In this document: one piece after another, positions 51,443 to 59,795 of the stretch
Numbering within the stretch: the first letter of the stretch is position 1
How the letters are laid out: each line of letters starts with the position of its first letter
Source of the DNA: a bacterium
GTDB taxonomy: Bacteria; Desulfobacterota; DSWW01
Assembly (NCBI GenBank): GCA_028277985.1
Contig: JANQFG010000045.1
Coordinates: 62,001 to 126,000, forward strand
Direction: 5' to 3'
DNA: 64,000 bases
Notes under the pieces: model-generated
The model's database searches: none
What the model was told of the DNA's origin: nothing
Seen by the model: the letters and a program-made list of their open reading frames with translations, nothing else
Translations under genes and position numbers: made by a program

Positions 51443-52852
51443 ATGCAACCCAGAAAGGTCCTGATCATCGGGCTTGATTGTCTCACCCCTCAGCTGACCT
51501 TCGACCGATATCTCGACAGCCTCCCGAACCTGAAGGCCCTGATGGACGCCGGCACCTGGGGAAATCTCCGGAGCTGCGACCCACCGATCACGGTCCCGGC
51601 CTGGTCCTGCATGATGACGAGCAAGGATCCCGGACAACTCGGATTCTACGGATTCAGGAATCGCAAGGACCATTCCTACGACGCCCTCTATTTCGCGAAC
51701 AGCCTGGCGGTCCGGGAACCCACGGTGTGGAATCTCCTGTCGCGAAAACGGATGGACTCGGTACTGATCGGCATTCCGCAAACCTACCCGGCAAAACCGC
51801 TGCGGGGAAACCTGGTCACCGGCTTTCTCGCTCCGGACAACGAGAGCACCTACACCTTCCCGGAGGAACTCAAGGAAGAGGTCGAAAGGGTGGCGGACGG
51901 GTACATCATCGACGTCAAGGATTTTCGCACGGAAGACAAGAATTGGCTCAAGGACCAGGTCTACGAAATGACCGAAAAGCGTTTTCGTGTGGCCGAGCAC
52001 TTCCTAGGGACGAAACCCTGGCACTTCTTCATGTTCGTCGACATGGGGCCCGATCGTCTTCACCACGGATTCTGGAGGTACTGCGATACCGAGCACCGGC
52101 TCTACGAGCCGGGCAATCCTTACGAAAACGTTCTTCTCGACTACTACATCACCCTCGACCGGAAAATCGGAAAGCTCCTGGGAGAGGTCGATCTCGACAG
52201 CACGACGGTCCTCGTCGTCTCCGACCACGGTGCCAAGGGAATGCACGGAGGCATCTGTGTGAACGAGTGGCTGATGCAGGAAGGATACCTTCGACTCAAG
52301 GAAGCCCCAGTCGAACCGGGCCGGCTCCGAATGGACGCCATCGACTGGCCCGCCACAAGGGTATGGGGAGAGGGTGGCTATTACAGCCGGATCTTCTTCA
52401 ACGTGGAGGGGCGGGAACCGGAGGGCGTGATCCCTCCCGGGGACTACGAGAAGATGCGGAGCGAGATCATCGAGAAACTCGAGGCGCTGGGCGACGAGGA
52501 GGGCAAACCGATCGGAACCCGCGTCCACAGGCCGGAAGACCTCTACCGGACGACAAGGAATGTTCCCCCGGACCTGATCGCCTATTTCGGGGATCTGGAC
52601 TGGCGTTCCGTGGGCAGCGTGGGCATGGGGTGCCTGCACACCTTTGAGAACGATACGGGCCCTGATGACGCCAACCACGACTACAACGGCCTGTTCATCA
52701 TGGCCGACCCCAGGATCCCTTCGTCGGAAAGGGGCAGAGAGCTCGAGGGCATCACCCTGTATGACGTTGCCCCCACGGTACTCGACTGCCTGGGCGTGAA
52801 GATCCCCGACGACATGCTGGGACAGAAGATCCTGGACAAGGCGGGTTCTTGA
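51443..52852 (+). CDS. Alkaline phosphatase superfamily hydrolase (type I phosphodiesterase-like), first copy
   Basis: This 469-residue protein has no signal peptide, so it is cytoplasmic. The metal-binding and nucleophile motifs are seen: Asp12 in IIGLDCLTP, probable nucleophile Thr50 in PPITVPAWSCMMTS, VVSDHGAKGMHGG for the second metal site, and a C-terminal His in DDANHDYNGLFIM. A Thr nucleophile is typical of nucleotide pyrophosphatase/phosphodiesterase members. It opens a four-gene cassette with an APS-kinase-like gene and a second phosphatase-superfamily gene. The natural substrate is not known. Confidence 0.87.
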   Translation: MQPRKVLIIGLDCLTPQLTFDRYLDSLPNLKALMDAGTWGNLRSCDPPITVPAWSCMMTSKDPGQLGFYGFRNRKDHSYDALYFANSLAVREPTVWNLLSRKRMDSVLIGIPQTYPAKPLRGNLVTGFLAPDNESTYTFPEELKEEVERVADGYIIDVKDFRTEDKNWLKDQVYEMTEKRFRVAEHFLGTKPWHFFMFVDMGPDRLHHGFWRYCDTEHRLYEPGNPYENVLLDYYITLDRKIGKLLGEVDLDSTTVLVVSDHGAKGMHGGICVNEWLMQEGYLRLKEAPVEPGRLRMDAIDWPATRVWGEGGYYSRIFFNVEGREPEGVIPPGDYEKMRSEIIEKLEALGDEEGKPIGTRVHRPEDLYRTTRNVPPDLIAYFGDLDWRSVGSVGMGCLHTFENDTGPDDANHDYNGLFIMADPRIPSSERGRELEGITLYDVAPTVLDCLGVKIPDDMLGQKILDKAGS

Positions 52853-52916
52853 GAAACCGTGGGAACCGGGACGATATCTCGCCATCCGAATACGCAAGAG
52901 TTAAGGAGGAAACAAG

Positions 52917-53444
52917 ATGGCTCAAGGGTTCACGCTGTGGCTGACCGGCCTTCCCGGCTCGGGCAAGACCGAAATCGCGATCCGCGTCGAGGAATCCCTG
53001 CTCGAGCGAGGGCTGGACGCCGAGCGGCTCGACGAAGGGGAGATCCGCGAGCAATTCCTTCCGGGCCTCGGCTCCGAGAAAGAGGCATCGGAGGGGCTGG
53101 TCCGTCTTCTGGGACACGTGTGCAACCTGCTCACACGAAACGGCGCGATCGCCGTGGCCTCATCGGTTTCTCCTGATCAGGCTACCCGAAACGAGGTGCG
53201 CAGCCAGATCGGAACCTTTGTCGAGGTCTACGTGAAGAGTTCAGCCGTGGATGCCTCTTATGAGGAGCCGATCCAGCCGGAGATCCTCATCGATGGCGGG
53301 AGCGAAGACGTAGAAGCCTCCACGAGGACAGTCCTCAAGACGCTGGAGATTCTCGGCTTGATTCCGAAAGGGGCCGGCAGCGACTATGATGAAGCAGAGG
53401 AAGAGAAGATCACCAAACGGCTGAAGGATCTGGGCTACATCTGA
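52917..53444 (+). CDS. APS-kinase-like P-loop protein lacking the substrate lid
   Basis: This 175-residue protein begins like CysC: TLWLTGLPGSGKTEIAIRVE (Walker A residues 11-18), IREQFLPGLG and FVEVYVK. Several expected elements are missing. The LDGD motif is LDEGE, the Asn/Arg residues that hold APS after FSxxDR are replaced (SEKEASEGLVRL), and the ~25-residue lid segment after VEVYV is absent. It is therefore unlikely to phosphorylate adenylylsulfate in the usual way. TAAGGAGGAAACAAG precedes the ATG. It sits between two phosphatase-superfamily genes with short gaps and probably acts with them. Confidence 0.8.
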   Translation: MAQGFTLWLTGLPGSGKTEIAIRVEESLLERGLDAERLDEGEIREQFLPGLGSEKEASEGLVRLLGHVCNLLTRNGAIAVASSVSPDQATRNEVRSQIGTFVEVYVKSSAVDASYEEPIQPEILIDGGSEDVEASTRTVLKTLEILGLIPKGAGSDYDEAEEEKITKRLKDLGYI

Positions 53445-53475
53445 GCAAGAACAACCAAAGGGAAGGGTCCGATTC

Positions 53476-54870
53476 ATGGGGTTCCTCGACAAGCTTCGAA
53501 AGAAAAGACCAAATCGAGCAGGAAGGCCGCGGGTCTTCCTCCTGGGACTGGATGGAACGCCCTACGGCCTGATGCAGGACCTGTTCGCAAAAGGGGTCTT
53601 GAAAAACCTGGCGGAGATCGCCGGAAAGGGAAGCTTCCACCAGATGGCGACCACCGTCCCGGATGTCTCCTCGGTGGCCTGGACCACCTTCATGACGGGC
53701 GTCAACCCGGGCCGCCACGGGATCTTCGGTTTTGTCGATCTGAAACCCGGTACCTACACGAACTATTTCCCGAACGCCACACACGTGCGGAGCCCCTGCC
53801 TGTGGAATCTTCTCGGCAAGGCGGGAAAGAGATCCATCATCGTGAACATGCCGAGCACCTACCCTGCGCAGGAACTGAACGGAACGCTCATCGCCGGTTT
53901 CGTGGCGATCGACCTGGAACGGGCGACCTATCCCAAGACCCTCGTTCCCTGGCTGAAGCAGATCGACTACCGCCTGGACGTGGATGCGGCCCTGGCCCGG
54001 ACCGACAAGGACAAGTTCCTCGAAGACCTGGACGTTTCCCTCGAGAACCGGGAGAAGGCCTTCCGCAAGCTCATGCTCGAGGAGCCGTGGGATCTGTTCG
54101 CGGCGATCGTCACGGGAACCGACCGGCTCCATCACTTCCTCTGGGACGCATACGAGGACGAGACCTCTCCCTATCACGGCGCCTTCATCGACTACTACCG
54201 GAAGATCGATGCCATGGTGGGACGCCTCTACGAATCGCTCGAGGGCGAGACCGTATTCCTTGCCCTGTCGGATCACGGTTTCGGTCGCTTGCACAGGGAT
54301 GTCTACATCAACCGATGGTTGGAAGAACAGGGATACCTGACATTCTCTTCCGAAAAGAAAGAGTCCATTGCAGACATGGATCCTGCAAAGTCGAAGGCCT
54401 TCTGCATGGACCCGGGCAGAATCTACCTGAACGTGAAGCGCCGGTATCCCGGCGGCTCGGTACTGCCCGGCAAGGCAAGCGACGACCTGAGGGAAGAGAT
54501 CGCCGGAAAGCTCGGCGAGCTCACGTTTCAATCCGATGGAGGCCCTGCGGAACCGGTCCTGCAACGGGTCTACCGGAAGGAAGAGCTTTACGACGGGCCT
54601 TTCCTCACGAGCGCGCCGGATCTTATCCTGCTCGCGAATCCGGGCAACAACCTGAGGGGTGCAACGGGCCGTGACAACGTGTTCGACTTGCAGGGGCCTT
54701 TCACCGGCATGCACACGAGGGACGACGCCTTCTTCCTCTGCGACCGCCCCACCGGCGAGCCCGAGGACCTTCACATACTGGACGTGACGAAGACAGCAGC
54801 CAGCCTTCTCGATTCGAGTGCGGCCGAGAGGATCGAGGGGAAGGCGCTACTGTCAGGCCGAGGAACTTGA
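53476..54870 (+). CDS. Alkaline phosphatase superfamily hydrolase, second copy
   Basis: This 464-residue cytoplasmic relative of the gene at 51443 shows Asp26 in LLGLDGTPYG, probable nucleophile Ser65 in VPDVSSVAWTTFMTG, ALSDHGFGRLHRDV and the late His in TGMHTRDDAF. Alignment on the conserved Trp puts Ser65 opposite Thr50 of the first copy, so the two may treat different substrates. AAGGG precedes the ATG, 31 bases after the APS-kinase-like stop. The following gene starts 6 bases after its stop. Confidence 0.87.
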   Translation: MGFLDKLRKKRPNRAGRPRVFLLGLDGTPYGLMQDLFAKGVLKNLAEIAGKGSFHQMATTVPDVSSVAWTTFMTGVNPGRHGIFGFVDLKPGTYTNYFPNATHVRSPCLWNLLGKAGKRSIIVNMPSTYPAQELNGTLIAGFVAIDLERATYPKTLVPWLKQIDYRLDVDAALARTDKDKFLEDLDVSLENREKAFRKLMLEEPWDLFAAIVTGTDRLHHFLWDAYEDETSPYHGAFIDYYRKIDAMVGRLYESLEGETVFLALSDHGFGRLHRDVYINRWLEEQGYLTFSSEKKESIADMDPAKSKAFCMDPGRIYLNVKRRYPGGSVLPGKASDDLREEIAGKLGELTFQSDGGPAEPVLQRVYRKEELYDGPFLTSAPDLILLANPGNNLRGATGRDNVFDLQGPFTGMHTRDDAFFLCDRPTGEPEDLHILDVTKTAASLLDSSAAERIEGKALLSGRGT

Positions 54871-54876
54871 GCTGCC

Positions 54877-55836
54877 TTGGATCGAATACGCATCACGCTC
54901 GCCTTTTCGCCACACCGGATAGAGGCACTGCCTCTTGCAGCTGAAAAGATGCGCCGCCACGAGGCGATCATCCTGGAAGAGCCGGAGAGTCCCCACCTCG
55001 CGCCGATGCTCCGGAAAGACCTGTCCATCGACGAGTATCTCCTCGAGACCGATGCGGGGTTCCCTCGATTCGCCCGCAGATCCTGCGAGCTTCTCCGAGA
55101 GCTTCATGCGGAAGGGAAAGAGATTCTTCAGATCGAGCCCTTCATGGATCGCCTGCTGGAGATCCACGATATCTTCGGAAGCGGAGGCACGCCGGAGGAG
55201 ATCCAGGAAGGCTCACCCCATCACGGCGTCTACTGGGCGGAACGCAAATGCACCGCTGCCTTGCTCGATTATTATCCGAAATCGGCCGGACACAATTTCG
55301 ATGAAGCGGTCGCCGCGACCCAGGAATTCGCCAGAGCGGACTCCGCCCGCGGCAGGCTCAGGGACCGGCTTCGTGCGGAGAAGATCGCCTCGGTCGTCGA
55401 GTCATACGGGTCCGTCTACATCGAAGCAGGAGAGCTTCACGTTGCACTGCTCCCGGAGTTGAGACGGAGGATACCAAAGGCCGCAAGGCTCCGGCCGGTC
55501 TACTTGATGGACCAGGCCGTGAAGCGGCTCGGTGGAAGGCTTCGAGGACTGGGCCCGGGCGATCTGCTCACCCTGATCTACCTCTTCCGTCCGGGTTACG
55601 AGGGGCACAGATCCGACCTGCTGGCGGCCAGAAACCTGATCCACGTCAAGATCCTGATGAAAGAGGAAATGGAGGGCCGGGACGGGGAATTCCCTCATAC
55701 ACGGGATCAAATCGAATCGAACCGGCTCGTGGAAGGCCTCTCCTATCAGGACTGCGGGACCCTGTACGAAGAGATCCGGTGGATCGAGACCGCCCGGGCC
55801 AGAGAACGGGTCCGTGCATACCGGCAAAAAGAATAG
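54877..55836 (+). CDS. Unrecognised protein ending the phosphatase/kinase-like cassette
   Basis: This 319-residue protein probably starts at a TTG (54877), because the first beta strand (RIRITLAFSPHRIEALPLAA) lies before the first ATG at 54949. It is predicted soluble and helical, with one strand-loop motif VYIEAGELHVALLPELRRR that is faintly like TraB/ChaN-type proteins (inference only). A TYR-rich segment (PHHGVYWAERKCTAALLDYY) stands out. I do not recognise a family. Tight spacing to the upstream gene suggests a functional link with it. Confidence 0.65.
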   Translation: MDRIRITLAFSPHRIEALPLAAEKMRRHEAIILEEPESPHLAPMLRKDLSIDEYLLETDAGFPRFARRSCELLRELHAEGKEILQIEPFMDRLLEIHDIFGSGGTPEEIQEGSPHHGVYWAERKCTAALLDYYPKSAGHNFDEAVAATQEFARADSARGRLRDRLRAEKIASVVESYGSVYIEAGELHVALLPELRRRIPKAARLRPVYLMDQAVKRLGGRLRGLGPGDLLTLIYLFRPGYEGHRSDLLAARNLIHVKILMKEEMEGRDGEFPHTRDQIESNRLVEGLSYQDCGTLYEEIRWIETARARERVRAYRQKE

Positions 55837-55841
55837 GGGGT

Positions 55842-55865
55842 AGGGGTCAGGGGTCAGGGGTCAGG
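55842..55865 (+). repeat. 7-base tandem repeat AGGGGTC x3
   Basis: Five bases after the stop of the preceding gene, AGGGGTC is repeated three times exactly, then AGG. The same heptamer family occurs at 15276, 15392 and 28802. The remaining ~230 bases before DUF1015 contain G/C-rich text with no other site I can identify. Confidence 0.85.
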
Positions 55866-56093
55866 CCCCGCGCAACCGCCCCCGGCTATCCCCTTTGATC
55901 ACGCTATCAAGGATCGGGGGGCAAGCCCTCCTCCGTAGCCCCTGACGACCCCCTCAGATCACGTAGAGGGGGTGGTTGTCATCGCGCAGGCAATTGTGCC
56001 ATCATGCGGAGGTTCGTTTCCTCCGGGGGCCGCTCCGGCTCCCCAGATTCGTCATCAACCATCAGCGCCAGCATCGGGTGAAGAAGCGGAAAA

Positions 56094-57338
56094 ATGGTAG
56101 CCATCAAGCCTTTCAAGGGATTTCGGTACAGCGAGAAAGATCTGTCCCTCCTGATCAGCCCCCCCTACGATGTGATCGCCAGGGACCACCAGAAGGCGTT
56201 GCTCGACCTCTCGCCACATAATTTCGTCCGGCTGATTCTCGGTGAGGATCCCGACGTGGAGGAATGCAAACGGGACCTGAACCGGATCCGTGGTCTGTTC
56301 AATGGCTGGATCGAGGAGGGTGTCCTGCGGCAGGAGGACCGGGAGAGCATCTACGTCTACTCCCAGGTCTTTCATGTGGAGGGGGAACAGAAGCGAAGGA
56401 CCGGGATCATCCCCCTGGTCGAACTGGAGGATTTCCGGGAGAAGCACATCTACCCCCACGAAAAAGTCATGAAGAAACACGTGGAGGACCGGTACGCCGT
56501 GCTGGAGGCAACCGAGGCGAACTTCGGCCTGGTCTTCGGGATCTATGCGGATGCGGCCAGGGAGGTGGACTCGCTCCTCGACGACGTCTTGCGCACCGAA
56601 CCGATGGCTACGGGAACGATGGACGACGTGCTTCATGAGCTTCGGAAGGTGGACGACCCGGGCATGATCAGCCAACTGCAGGAACATATGCAGGAAAAGC
56701 ACGTTTACATCGCAGACGGTCACCACCGCTACACCACGGCTCTCAGGTATCGGGACGCCCACGAGGATCGGGAAGGAGCGAAATACCTGATGATGGCCCT
56801 GGTGAACATGTACAACGAAGGCCTGGTCATTCTGCCCACCCATCGACTCGTAAAACGTGAAGATCACGATCCCCGGCAGATTCTCGACCGCATCCGGGAG
56901 CGCTTCCATGTAGAGGCGGTTCCCCGGGATCGGATGATGGAAAGTATCGACGGAGAGAAATTCTCCTTCGGCTTCCATTGCAGTGGGGACGACTATGTAA
57001 TCCGGCTCAAGGACTCCGAGGCCCTCGATTCGATTGCAACCCCCTCGACGGCACTCAAACAGCTGGACGTCACCGTCCTGCACGAGATGATCCTCAAGCC
57101 ACTCTTCGGAATCGATACCGAAGATCCGTCGCTTCAGGACAGGATCGCCTATATGAAGTGCCTCGCCTCTGCGATGGAAAAGCTCTCAGACGGCGAGTAC
57201 GGGTTCGGCTTCTTCCTGAACGCAGTCAAGATGGACGAGATCGTCAGCGTTGCCAAAGACCACGAGGTGATGCCTCAGAAATCGACCTTCTTCTTCCCGA
57301 AGGTCTACAGCGGCCTGGTGACTCAAAGGCTGGTGTAG
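56094..57338 (+). CDS. DUF1015 family protein
   Basis: This 414-residue protein shows the family's opening (FKGFRYSEKDLSLLISPPYD) and the highly conserved block VYIADGHHRYTTALRYRD near residue 205. Members are widespread in bacteria and archaea and have been compared with ParB/SerK-like folds, but a general function is not established. The final 16 bases overlap the 3' end of the convergent substrate-binding protein gene. Confidence 0.88.
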   Translation: MVAIKPFKGFRYSEKDLSLLISPPYDVIARDHQKALLDLSPHNFVRLILGEDPDVEECKRDLNRIRGLFNGWIEEGVLRQEDRESIYVYSQVFHVEGEQKRRTGIIPLVELEDFREKHIYPHEKVMKKHVEDRYAVLEATEANFGLVFGIYADAAREVDSLLDDVLRTEPMATGTMDDVLHELRKVDDPGMISQLQEHMQEKHVYIADGHHRYTTALRYRDAHEDREGAKYLMMALVNMYNEGLVILPTHRLVKREDHDPRQILDRIRERFHVEAVPRDRMMESIDGEKFSFGFHCSGDDYVIRLKDSEALDSIATPSTALKQLDVTVLHEMILKPLFGIDTEDPSLQDRIAYMKCLASAMEKLSDGEYGFGFFLNAVKMDEIVSVAKDHEVMPQKSTFFFPKVYSGLVTQRLV

Positions 57339-58258
57339 TGATGGGGTTCAGGGTGAACCCTCTCGACGAAGGCTGACTCGAAGATCTCCCCGGGCCGCGG
57401 CAAGTCCCTCAAGTATCCGAGTTGCTTCAACACCGGAAGAAACTCGAACGTCGATTCGAGGTAGGGCTCGGGTAGAGAGGCGCAGTACTTGGGCGAGATC
57501 TCGTAGACCTCTCGCACAAAATCTTCGTCCAGGCCGGGAAGGGCGGAAACCGTGAACTGCGCCGCGCGCTCCGGGGATTCGCGGATCAGGTTGCACGCCT
57601 CTTCGTGAAGCCTCAGGAATCCTTCGATCAGGACCTCCTGCCCCAGCAACTCCCTTCGGACCACGATCCCGTAGCTCGGGTTGAAGGCCCAAAGGGACTC
57701 AGGCGGCATGACGGTCCGTGTCCCACACTCCCGTTTGCACAGAAGGGCCAGGGGAGGGGTCCCCACGGCGGCATCGATCTCCCCTTTCCTGAAAGCGTAC
57801 GGGATGAGATCGGCCCAGGGGGTGTTGGCGATGTCCACATCTACAATCGAGTGCTCCTCCAGAAGGGCACGGAAGATCACGTCATGGATCGAGCCGGCCG
57901 CAGGGATACCGACCCGCCGATTCCTGAACTGACTCAGAAACGAGTGGACCCCATCCGATTCTTCCAGGCTTAGGAAAGAAGGTCCCGCAACCATGATGGT
58001 CCCTTCCACGTGGCCCCCTCCCACACAGACCAGGGACACACCCCGGGCCATGCCGATGAGCGCGGGGGGAAGGCCGATATAGCCGATGTCGATCTCCTGC
58101 CTCTCAAAGGCATCGACCATCTCGGGTCCGGTTCCGAAGAGCAGCCATCTGCAACCGATCTCCAGATCCTTCTCGACCCTGCGGAGCTGCCGCAGGAGAT
58201 GGGAGGTGTGGTACAGGGTGGAAAGGTAACCTACCCGAAGCAGTGAGGCCACCGTCAT
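57323..58258 (-). CDS. Substrate-binding protein of the NMT1/SsuA type without a signal peptide
   Basis: This 311-residue protein has the periplasmic-binding-protein II fold: LRVGYLSTLYHTSHLLRQ, FGTGPEMVDAFERQEIDIGY, then GRRDVIFRALL-like hinge elements (RRVGIPAAGSIHDVIFRALL). There is no hydrophobic signal or lipobox, so it should remain in the cytoplasm. No ABC permease or ATPase is nearby. The start overlaps the ThiS-like gene's stop by 4 bases, so the two are coupled. A cytosolic binding or enzyme role with the sulfur-carrier genes is plausible (inference). Confidence 0.8.
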   Translation of the reverse strand: MTVASLLRVGYLSTLYHTSHLLRQLRRVEKDLEIGCRWLLFGTGPEMVDAFERQEIDIGYIGLPPALIGMARGVSLVCVGGGHVEGTIMVAGPSFLSLEESDGVHSFLSQFRNRRVGIPAAGSIHDVIFRALLEEHSIVDVDIANTPWADLIPYAFRKGEIDAAVGTPPLALLCKRECGTRTVMPPESLWAFNPSYGIVVRRELLGQEVLIEGFLRLHEEACNLIRESPERAAQFTVSALPGLDEDFVREVYEISPKYCASLPEPYLESTFEFLPVLKQLGYLRDLPRPGEIFESAFVERVHPEPHHYTSL

Positions 58259-58524
58259 CCTCCGGCAATGGGCAGGAAGAGGAAGACGGTCTCCCCTCCC
58301 CCGAGTTCCGGGTCGGCCTGCCCGACATCCTCGCCTTCGACAAGAATCTTGACGAAGGGGCTCTTCTTGCCCGGATCCTCCGGGTCGAGAAGCAGACCTC
58401 GAAGGCGCTCGCCATGCTTCCTGCCAAGGATTTCCAGCAGACCGGAGAGTCTGCCCGTGTAGTCGATCTCAACTTCCTCTTGCCCGACGAGTTCCCTCAA
58501 ACCCGAAAGAAAACAGAGCTTCAT
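58255..58524 (-). CDS. ThiS/MoaD-like sulfur carrier protein
   Basis: This 89-residue ubiquitin-fold protein ends in the required Gly-Gly (FLFLPIAGG), which an E1-like enzyme adenylates and thiocarboxylates. The start at the ATG at 58524 (MKLCFLSGLRELVG) matches the family; the frame extends eight codons further. It lies 56 bases after the ThiF/MoeB-like gene, its evident activating partner. MoaD, ThiS and tungsten-cofactor carrier proteins cannot be distinguished from sequence alone. Confidence 0.85.
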   Translation of the reverse strand: MKLCFLSGLRELVGQEEVEIDYTGRLSGLLEILGRKHGERLRGLLLDPEDPGKKSPFVKILVEGEDVGQADPELGGGETVFLFLPIAGG

Positions 58525-58580
58525 CTCGCAGATCCTCAACCCACACATTCATCACCGCGTTCGTCCGACTCCTGTGGGCG

Positions 58581-59744
58581 CTACTTTTTCGGACTCGATT
58601 CTTCCTGGTACAGGGTCCACTCCTCCAGGCCGCCTTCCAGGTTCACCACGTTCTCGAAACCCTTTCCCGAAAGGAGCCGGGCCGCCTCCCGGCTTCTCCA
58701 CCCGAAGAGGCAGCAAACAACGATCTCCTGTTCCTTGTGGGGCAACAGGGATTGCCACTCCGCGTGAAGCCTGCTGAACGGGATGTGGATGCCGTCCATG
58801 CCATCATAGAGCGACCGCTCCCATTCCTCCCGGACATCGAGGAAGAGCATCGGCTCCTCCACCCGCATCTTCCGGTGCAGGTCGACGACCCGAAGGCCGT
58901 AGGGCAGATCGGGCCGGTCGACGGCACCCTGCCTTTCCTGAGCACGAAGGCCGCAGAACTCCTCGTAGTCGATCAACTCCCGGATGCTCGGCTCCTCTCC
59001 GCAAACCGGGCACTTCGGGTCCTTGCGTATGACCAGTTCCTGGAAATGCGTGGAAAGGAGATCGCAGAACAGGAGCCGACCGATCAGTGGTTTCCCCTCG
59101 CCCAGGATGAGCTTTGTGACCTCTGTGGCCTGGATCGTACCCATCACTCCGGGCAGAACCCCCAGCACGCCGGACTCGGCACAGGAAGGCACCATTCCCG
59201 GGGCGGGCGGAACAGGGAAGAGACATCGATAGCAGGGCCCTTCTCGAGCCGGGTAGAAGACCGTGGCCTGGCCCTCGAACCGGTAGATCGCCCCGTGAAC
59301 GAGCGGTTTCTCCAGGAATACGCAGGCATCGTTCATCAGGTAACGGGCTGGGAAGTTGTCCGTGCAATCCACGATGATATCGTATTCCGAGATGATGCGA
59401 ATCGCGTTCTCAGAAGTGAGCCGCTCCTGGTAGGTTCGAACCTCCACATCCGGGTTGATCGCCCGGATCCTTGCCTCCGCAGAGAGGACCTTCGGGGCTC
59501 CCAGGTCGTCCGTTGAATGGACGACCTGCCGCTGGAGGTTGGTCAGGTCCACCCGGTCTCCGTCGAGCAGGCCGAGAGTACCGACGCCGGCGGCAGCCAG
59601 ATAGAGCGCTTGCGGCGATCCGAGCCCTCCGAGACCCACGAGGAGCACCTTTGCCCGGAAAATCTTCTCCTGTCCCTCTCCCTGCAACTCGGGCAGGATC
59701 ATCTGACGACTGTATCGGATGTATTGTTCTCTTGTGAGTTTCAT
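58581..59744 (-). CDS. ThiF/MoeB E1-like adenylyltransferase with C-terminal rhodanese
   Basis: This 387-residue protein has an N-terminal adenylation domain (RYSRQMILPE, VLLVGLGGLGSPQALYLAAA, TNLQRQVVHS, DCTDNFPARYLMND). Two zinc Cys pairs (CYRC, CPVC) and a rhodanese domain with the persulfide Cys loop CLFGWRS follow. This MoeB/ThiF-rhodanese layout activates a GG-ended carrier and loads sulfur onto it; the carrier gene is directly downstream. The start at 59744 (MKLTREQY) fits the family, and further upstream in-frame ATG/other starts are possible. Confidence 0.92.
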   Translation of the reverse strand: MKLTREQYIRYSRQMILPELQGEGQEKIFRAKVLLVGLGGLGSPQALYLAAAGVGTLGLLDGDRVDLTNLQRQVVHSTDDLGAPKVLSAEARIRAINPDVEVRTYQERLTSENAIRIISEYDIIVDCTDNFPARYLMNDACVFLEKPLVHGAIYRFEGQATVFYPAREGPCYRCLFPVPPAPGMVPSCAESGVLGVLPGVMGTIQATEVTKLILGEGKPLIGRLLFCDLLSTHFQELVIRKDPKCPVCGEEPSIRELIDYEEFCGLRAQERQGAVDRPDLPYGLRVVDLHRKMRVEEPMLFLDVREEWERSLYDGMDGIHIPFSRLHAEWQSLLPHKEQEIVVCCLFGWRSREAARLLSGKGFENVVNLEGGLEEWTLYQEESSPKK

Positions 59745-59795
59745 TCTACCCATTCTAAGCAATACTGCGCCTTTAGACAACGAGCCGGCCCTTGC

